From assembly GCA_964512045.1 (NCBI GenBank), contig CAZEJK010000084.1:1-20695 (forward strand): 20,695 nucleotides of DNA. The letters are read 5' to 3'. The DNA comes from CAZEJK01 sp964512045 (lineage in GTDB: Bacteria > Acidobacteriota > Thermoanaerobaculia > Thermoanaerobaculales > Sulfomarinibacteraceae). Below are positions 16,813 to 20,695 of this stretch, in pieces. Every line of letters starts with the position of its first letter. The stretch's first letter is position 1. Position numbers and translations under genes: made by a program. Under the pieces are notes generated by a model that saw only the letters and a program-made list of their open reading frames with translations, was not told the DNA's origin and made no database searches.

Positions 16813-17475
16813 ATGCAACGTGTCATGAACGTGATCGTGGTGGTTCTCGTCTCCGCCGTGCTCGGACTGGGCGTGGCGTGTGGTCAGAGTGAGAGCACCG
16901 GTGCGCCAGAGGGAGACACGTCGACAGGGGTCTCTGAGGGAGCTCAGCTCGAGGGGAGCACGGAGTGGTCGCAGGTCGACCTCGAGAGCCTCGGGCCAGA
17001 GCTCGAGGTGCAGGAGCGGCGTGCGCTGGAGGCGGCCCGGGCGATGGGCGGACGCCTGCTCGGGGAGCTTGAGGCCGCTTTGGATGAGTCCGGACCGGTT
17101 GGGGCGATCTCGGTCTGCCAGGAGCGTGCGCCGGTGATCGCACGGGAGACCGGCGAGGAGCACGGAGTCCGCATCGGTAGGACGTCGTTCAAGCTCCGAA
17201 ATCCGAACAACACACCTCCATCATGGGCCGAGCCGTACGTTCAGGAGGAGGTCGACCAGAAGGTCCTGCTGACGAGCTCCGAGGGCGCCCTTGGCGTGCT
17301 CATTCCGATCCGTCTCAAGGAGCCGTGCATGATGTGTCACGGGCCGGACGGCTTCATTGCCGAGGAGGTGCACTCGGCCATCGATGAGCATTACCCGAAC
17401 GACAGCGCAACTGGCTTCGAGCCCGGAGAGCTCCGTGGCTGGTTCTGGGTCGAGGTCCCCTCGCAGGAGCTGTAG
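16813..17475 (+). CDS. c-type heme lipoprotein, DUF3365/Tll0287-like domain
   Basis: The 220-residue protein has a signal sequence ending in GLGVAC (Cys23), a likely lipoprotein, then a Ser/Thr/Glu/Gly-rich linker to ~residue 60. The rest matches the Tll0287-like (DUF3365) domain: a helix with ALEAARAMGGRLLGEL, AISVCQERAP (Cys102), RTSFKLRNPNNTPPSWAEPY, and a c-type heme motif CMMCHG (Cys172, Cys175, His176). Members bind one heme in the periplasm and often form sensor domains; here it stands alone as a small lipoprotein, so redox sensing or electron transfer are both possible. GGAGGAG lies 4-5 nt before the ATG; a second ATG four codons on is an alternative. It diverges from the TetR gene and is followed by a hairpin. 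Confidence 0.85.
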   Translation: MQRVMNVIVVVLVSAVLGLGVACGQSESTGAPEGDTSTGVSEGAQLEGSTEWSQVDLESLGPELEVQERRALEAARAMGGRLLGELEAALDESGPVGAISVCQERAPVIARETGEEHGVRIGRTSFKLRNPNNTPPSWAEPYVQEEVDQKVLLTSSEGALGVLIPIRLKEPCMMCHGPDGFIAEEVHSAIDEHYPNDSATGFEPGELRGWFWVEVPSQEL

Positions 17476-17490
17476 CGGCTCACGGAGCCG
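17476..17490 (+). terminator. Hairpin directly after the heme lipoprotein gene
   Basis: A perfect 6-bp stem, CGGCTC-ACG-GAGCCG, begins at the first base after the stop codon and is followed by TATCTT. The stem is short and the T-tract weak, so termination may be partial. Confidence 0.5.
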
Positions 17491-17518
17491 TATCTTCGAG
17501 AGTTCGAGGCATCCGCCG

Positions 17519-17576
17519 GGGACCGGATGGCCGGGATCCGGCTGCCGGGCTCGGGACCGGGGCCGGGACCGGAGCC
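17519..17576 (+). repeat. G-rich imperfect tandem repeat in a non-coding gap
   Basis: Within the 416-bp gap from 17476 to 17891, four imperfect copies occur: GGGACCGGATGGCC (17519), GGGATCCGGCTGCC (17533), GGGACCGGGGCC (17553) and GGGACCGGAGCC (17565), with a GGGCTC spacer before the third. The last two are direct 12-bp tandem copies differing at one base. Short reading frames cross the region but none has a ribosome site or a recognisable product. The stretch 17580-17726 beyond it shows no gene or other feature, apart from a G-rich run near 17610. Confidence 0.6.
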
Positions 17577-17726
17577 GGGCTGTGGCGTCGTGGCTTCTGC
17601 GTGTCAAAGTGGGTGGGTGGGGGAGCCCATCCTGAACGTCTCCAATCCGACGGCTACAGGGCACGGCGCGTGGTCTCGAGTCAGGCTGAGGGACTTCCCG
17701 AGCCGATGATGGTGGTTGCCCCGAGG

Positions 17727-17755
17727 TTGACTCGAAGCCAGTTCTTTCGTATACT
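17727..17755 (+). promoter_or_regulatory. Strong sigma70-type promoter of the GNAT-racemase-amidohydrolase operon
   Basis: TTGACT (17727-17732, 5/6) and TATACT (17750-17755, 5/6) are separated by exactly 17 bp. This is the best promoter in the window. Transcription should start near 17762, leaving a leader of about 130 nt before the GNAT start. Confidence 0.8.
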
Positions 17756-17761
17756 AAGGAT

Positions 17762-17891
17762 CGTTCGGCACCCGGTGCGGCTGATGGAAAGTCTGCAGCT
17801 GAAGGCTTTTGTGCTGACGCCTTTCGGTCCGGTCCGATAGCTGCGCGCCATAACTCGGCCCACCACGAGCTTTTCGTCGAAAGGATGATGT
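17762..17891 (+). other. Structured 5' leader of the racemase operon
   Basis: The predicted untranslated leader contains a short hairpin GCAC-CCG-GTGC (17768-17778), a stem AAGGC/GCCTT closing a 12-nt loop (17802-17823), and a hairpin CTTTT-CGTC-GAAAG (17870-17883). The third overlaps the AAGGA Shine-Dalgarno (17881-17885), 6 nt before the ATG at 17892. It does not match any riboswitch consensus I know. Regulation by folding is possible but unproven. Confidence 0.4.
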
Positions 17892-18371
17892 ATGACACAG
17901 GCGACGTCGCAACAGTCGCAGAAGGAAGAGGTCCAGATCGATATCTACGACACCTGGGACCAGCTGCCACAGTGGCTGGACTCGGACAGGCTGGTGTCGT
18001 TTCTTCACGAGAGCCTGAAGCCGTACGAAGACACGCCGGAGGATATTTACTCCGGTGTCGATCACGCTTTGGGTGGCGCAACCGGTCCTGGGGGGTTCCT
18101 GGTTCTCGCCACGAGAGATCACACGCCCCTCGGGGCTCTGGTGATGTTGGATACTGGGATGAGCGGATATATCCCGGAGAACCTGCTGCTGTTCGTGGCG
18201 GTTCATCCCGATGGCCGCGGTCAGGGCCTCGGCAAGAGGATCATCTCGAAGGCGCTTGATCGGTGCAGCGGTCCCGTGAAGCTCCACGTGGAGTACGACA
18301 ATCCGGCCAAGCGGCTGTATGAGCGGATCGGGTTCACATCGAAGTACGCGGAGATGAGGTATACGCCGTGA
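17892..18371 (+). CDS. GNAT-family N-acetyltransferase
   Basis: The 159-residue protein has the GNAT core. Strand 4 and the acetyl-CoA P-loop read LFVAVHPDGRGQGLGKRII (residues 100-118, R-G-Q-G-L-G), and the C-terminal DNPAKRLYERIGF (136-148) is the usual alpha4/beta6 element. The N-terminal ~55 residues are acidic and aromatic and probably shape the acceptor site. GNAT enzymes move an acetyl group from acetyl-CoA to an amine; the acceptor cannot be read from sequence. Because it is coupled to a racemase (GTGA overlap at its stop) and an amidohydrolase, an amino acid or its product is the likely acceptor. It starts an operon with a strong promoter and structured leader. Confidence 0.88.
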   Translation: MTQATSQQSQKEEVQIDIYDTWDQLPQWLDSDRLVSFLHESLKPYEDTPEDIYSGVDHALGGATGPGGFLVLATRDHTPLGALVMLDTGMSGYIPENLLLFVAVHPDGRGQGLGKRIISKALDRCSGPVKLHVEYDNPAKRLYERIGFTSKYAEMRYTP

Positions 18372-19543
18372 ACCGTGTGACGATTCGGATGGATGCGCTT
18401 CGGCACAACCTGAAGACAGTCAACGAGTGGGTGCGCAAGCACGATGCGTCCTTGACCGTCGTGACGAAGGCGCTCTGTGGGCATCGCGCGGCGTTCGCCG
18501 CGTTGCAGAAGCTGGGGGTCTCGTCGTTTGCAGACTCCCGTCTCGAGAACCTCGACGCGGTGGATCGCACCAAGGGGCCCGTGGAGACCTGGTACCTGAG
18601 ACCTCCGCATCAGTCAGGCTTAACCGACATCGTCAGCCGGGCGGACGTCTCGCTGAACAGCGAGCTGAAGGTTGTCAAGGGGCTCAATGCCGAGGCGGAG
18701 CGCCAGGGCAAGCTGCACGCGGTCGTCATCATGATCGAGCTGGGTGATCTGCGCGAGGGGGTTCTGCCGGGCTCGCTGGTGAAGCTGTACGAGGAGATCT
18801 TCCGGCTGCCGAACATCGAGGTCCTGGGTGTGGGCGCGAACCTCGGGTGTCTCTCCGGCGCGATACCGAGCGTGGACGAGCTGATGCAGCTGATCCTGTA
18901 TCGAGAGCTGCTCGAGCTCAAGTTCGATCGCAAGGTCCCGCTGATCTCGGCGGGAACGAGCGCGGTGATCTCACTTCTCCTGGACGGAACGCTGCCTCGA
19001 CCGATCAACCACTTCAGGATCGGCGAGTCGATCCTTCTCGGGACGGACCCGGTGTCCGGCGAGCTGATCGACGGTCTGCGCGATGACGTCGTGACGGTGG
19101 AGGCCGAGGTGGTCGAGATCAAGGAGAAGCGGCTCGTGTCGGCGGGAGAGGTGGCCGAGATGACCCCGTTTGCCTCGTTCGAGAACGATGAGGACCTCGT
19201 TCCGGGTCAGCGCGGGTACCGAGCTCTCGTGACCATCGGCCAGGTGGACACCGATGTCTCCCATCTGCGGCCGGTGGAGGAGAGCTACAGCATTGCAGGC
19301 GCGTCGAGCGACATCACCGTTGTCAACGTCGGCGAAGAGCCGAACGGGCTGACGATCGGCGATACCATTGCGTTCCGGGCCGGCTACTCGTCATTCGTAC
19401 GGCTGATGGCCAACACCTACACGGAGAGGAAGCTGATCCTCGACGATGGTACCTGGAGCGAGACCGTGCCCTCAGATCCGGAAGCGTGCCTGGTGCCGCC
19501 GGCCTGGCGCAGAACAGGTGTTGCACTGCGGAAGGGTGCATGA
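18368..19543 (+). CDS. PLP-dependent amino acid racemase, alanine/ornithine racemase family
   Basis: The 391-residue protein has the alanine-racemase N-terminal barrel. The PLP lysine is Lys34 in LTVVTKALCGH. Further family blocks are IELGDLREG (124-131), GVGANLGCLSG (154-164), ISAGTSAVISLL (193-204), HFRIGESILLG (215-225) and ASSDITVVNV (312-321). The order and wording fit the ornithine racemase (Orr)/YhfX-like group rather than classical Alr. The block usually reading SSDH ends in Ile here. Such enzymes interconvert L- and D-amino acids in the cytosol. The GTG start overlaps the GNAT stop (GTGA). The last ~35 residues (after LILDDGTW) extend past the usual end and may cap the active site. 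Substrate is not known. Confidence 0.87.
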   Translation: MNRVTIRMDALRHNLKTVNEWVRKHDASLTVVTKALCGHRAAFAALQKLGVSSFADSRLENLDAVDRTKGPVETWYLRPPHQSGLTDIVSRADVSLNSELKVVKGLNAEAERQGKLHAVVIMIELGDLREGVLPGSLVKLYEEIFRLPNIEVLGVGANLGCLSGAIPSVDELMQLILYRELLELKFDRKVPLISAGTSAVISLLLDGTLPRPINHFRIGESILLGTDPVSGELIDGLRDDVVTVEAEVVEIKEKRLVSAGEVAEMTPFASFENDEDLVPGQRGYRALVTIGQVDTDVSHLRPVEESYSIAGASSDITVVNVGEEPNGLTIGDTIAFRAGYSSFVRLMANTYTERKLILDDGTWSETVPSDPEACLVPPAWRRTGVALRKGA

Positions 19544-20695
19544 CGGCGGCGGGCTTTGAGGACCTCCGTCGTCTTCGACACGCCCTGCACGAGCGGCCAG
19601 AGCTCGCCCACCAGGAGCACGCGACTGCGCAGCTGATCGCGACGTACCTGGCAGCGAGGGGAGCGGACCATCTGGTGACCGGGATCGGTGGCACTGGAGT
19701 TGGCGCCGTGTTCGACGGGCTCGGTGACGGGCCGACGGTCGTTGTCCGTGCCGAGCTCGACGCGTTGCCGATCTCGGAGCTGTCCGAGCTGGAGTACCGT
19801 TCGCGGACGCCTGGGGTCGCTCATCTGTGCGGCCACGATGGGCACATGACCATGGTGGCCGGGCTTGCCGACCGGTTCGCCGAGCAGCGTCCGGCACGAG
19901 GCCGAGTCTGCTTGCTCTTTCAGCCAGCCGAGGAGACCGGCGAGGGTGCAGCCCTGGTCGTGCAGGATCCCTTTTTCAAACGGCTGGATCCAGACTGGGC
20001 GTTCGCTCTGCACAACCTGCCAGGTCGCCCCTTCGGACAGGTTGTGGTGCGTGCGGACACCTTTGCCGCCGGTTCGGTCGGCGCTGTGGTGCAGCTGACG
20101 GGACGGACCTCCCATGCGGCATACCCCGAGGAGGGCCGAAGTCCCGCGGCAGCAGTGGCGCGGTTGATCCACGCGTCCGAGCGACTACCGGACGAGATCG
20201 AAGGGAGCGGCGAGCACGTGTCGCTGGCGACCGTCATCCACGCCCGAGTCGGCGACGTCGCGTTCGGAACCACTCCAGGCGAGGCCGTTGTCATGGTGAC
20301 GCTCCGTTCGGACAGCACGTCCGGGCTCGAGCTGCTCCGTCAGCGTCTTGAACGCGTGGCACATGAGCTGGGTGACGAGGAGTCCTTGGGGGTGTCAGTG
20401 CAGTGGCGCGAGGAGTTTCCGGTGACGATCAACCACCCTGATGCGGTCGCCGCTGTCGTTGCGTCGGCGGAACGCCGTGGTCTGGACACGGTGGAGCTCG
20501 ATGAGCCGCTGCGCTGGTCGGAGGACTTTGGCTGGTTCGCGAGCAGTCGCCGCGGTGCTCTGGTGGGGCTCGGTTCAGGAGCTGAGCAGCCACCGCTCCA
20601 TAGCGGGACGTTCGACTTTCCCGACGAGCTGATTCCGATCGGGATTGACCTGTTGGCGGGAGCTGTCGATCGGGCGTTCGGTCTCGAGCGTGCGA
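19540..20695 (+). CDS. M20-family amidohydrolase (N-acyl amino acid deacylase type), C-terminus at window end
   Basis: The open frame of 385 codons starts at an ATG overlapping the racemase stop (ATGA), with GGAAGG 4 nt before it, and runs off the right edge close to its expected end. M20D motifs are present: VVRAELDALPI (68-78), HLCGHDGHM (95-103; Cys97, His99, His102), FQPAEETGEG (127-136; Glu131, Glu132), LHNLPG (157-162; His158), SHAAYPEEGRSP in the lid domain (191-202), SEDFGWF (327-333) and PPLHSGTFDFPDE (351-363; His354). These are the two-metal site of N-acyl amino acid amidohydrolases, hippurate hydrolases, IAA-amino acid hydrolases and N-acetyldiaminopimelate deacetylase. It should cleave an N-acyl amino acid in the cytosol, possibly reversing or completing the work of the GNAT. 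No signal peptide. Confidence 0.9.
   Translation, partial: MTAAGFEDLRRLRHALHERPELAHQEHATAQLIATYLAARGADHLVTGIGGTGVGAVFDGLGDGPTVVVRAELDALPISELSELEYRSRTPGVAHLCGHDGHMTMVAGLADRFAEQRPARGRVCLLFQPAEETGEGAALVVQDPFFKRLDPDWAFALHNLPGRPFGQVVVRADTFAAGSVGAVVQLTGRTSHAAYPEEGRSPAAAVARLIHASERLPDEIEGSGEHVSLATVIHARVGDVAFGTTPGEAVVMVTLRSDSTSGLELLRQRLERVAHELGDEESLGVSVQWREEFPVTINHPDAVAAVVASAERRGLDTVELDEPLRWSEDFGWFASSRRGALVGLGSGAEQPPLHSGTFDFPDELIPIGIDLLAGAVDRAFGLERA

Noticed and set aside
17779..17806. Hammerhead-like CTGATGG...GAA in the leader of the racemase operon
   Set aside because: The core needs CTGATGA and GAAA with a helix between them; the last A of the core is G here and no matching stem II or stem I/III can be drawn.
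17221..18081. Minus-strand frame of 286 codons across the non-coding gap
   Set aside because: It runs antisense to the heme lipoprotein and the GNAT gene and through the GC-rich repeat, with no start signal or recognisable product.

Overview
The window is GC-rich and densely coded. It reads as chromosomal DNA of a Gram-negative bacterium: it carries a tripartite RND pump with an outer-membrane channel, several exported proteins and lipoproteins, and a soluble transhydrogenase. Base composition and the style of the secreted proteins would fit Acidobacteriota, Myxococcota or a similar phylum, but this is inference and no gene fixes the phylum. I found no rRNA, tRNA, CRISPR array, insertion sequence, integrase or phage gene.

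Layout. (1) 1-4085, minus strand: three overlapping genes in the order VanZ-like membrane protein, membrane-anchored alkaline-phosphatase/sulfatase-fold protein with Thr at the usual formylglycine position, and a secreted protein with at least eleven G-(D/N)-D-x-Y repeats that runs off the left edge. (2) 4196-5668, plus: sthA-type soluble transhydrogenase, followed by a strong hairpin shared with the next, convergent gene. (3) 5735-7660, minus: exported subtilase-like protease with a Glu where the catalytic His is expected, behind a good sigma70-type promoter. (4) 7784-8635 and 8802-10016, plus: an MBL-fold hydrolase and an unrecognised all-helical 404-residue protein. (5) 10139-16688, minus: efflux operon TetR regulator - outer-membrane factor - periplasmic adaptor - RND permease, with two AAAC-N4-GTTT palindromes at its promoter. 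(6) 16813-17475, plus: a divergent c-type heme lipoprotein of the DUF3365/Tll0287-like family. (7) 17476-17891: non-coding stretch with a terminator hairpin, a G-rich tandem repeat, a strong promoter and a structured leader of about 130 nt. (8) 17892-20695, plus: a translationally coupled trio of GNAT acetyltransferase, alanine/ornithine-racemase-family PLP enzyme and M20 amidohydrolase, the last cut by the window end.

The efflux operon is a self-contained, probably autoregulated export system. The GNAT-racemase-amidohydrolase trio looks like one small-molecule pathway, perhaps amino acid racemisation combined with N-acylation and deacylation, and is the best candidate for an undescribed metabolic system. 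The VanZ-sulfatase-repeat operon is the best candidate for an undescribed envelope system. Gene starts joined by ATGA or GTGA overlaps recur in all three operons, so translational coupling is a general habit of this genome.
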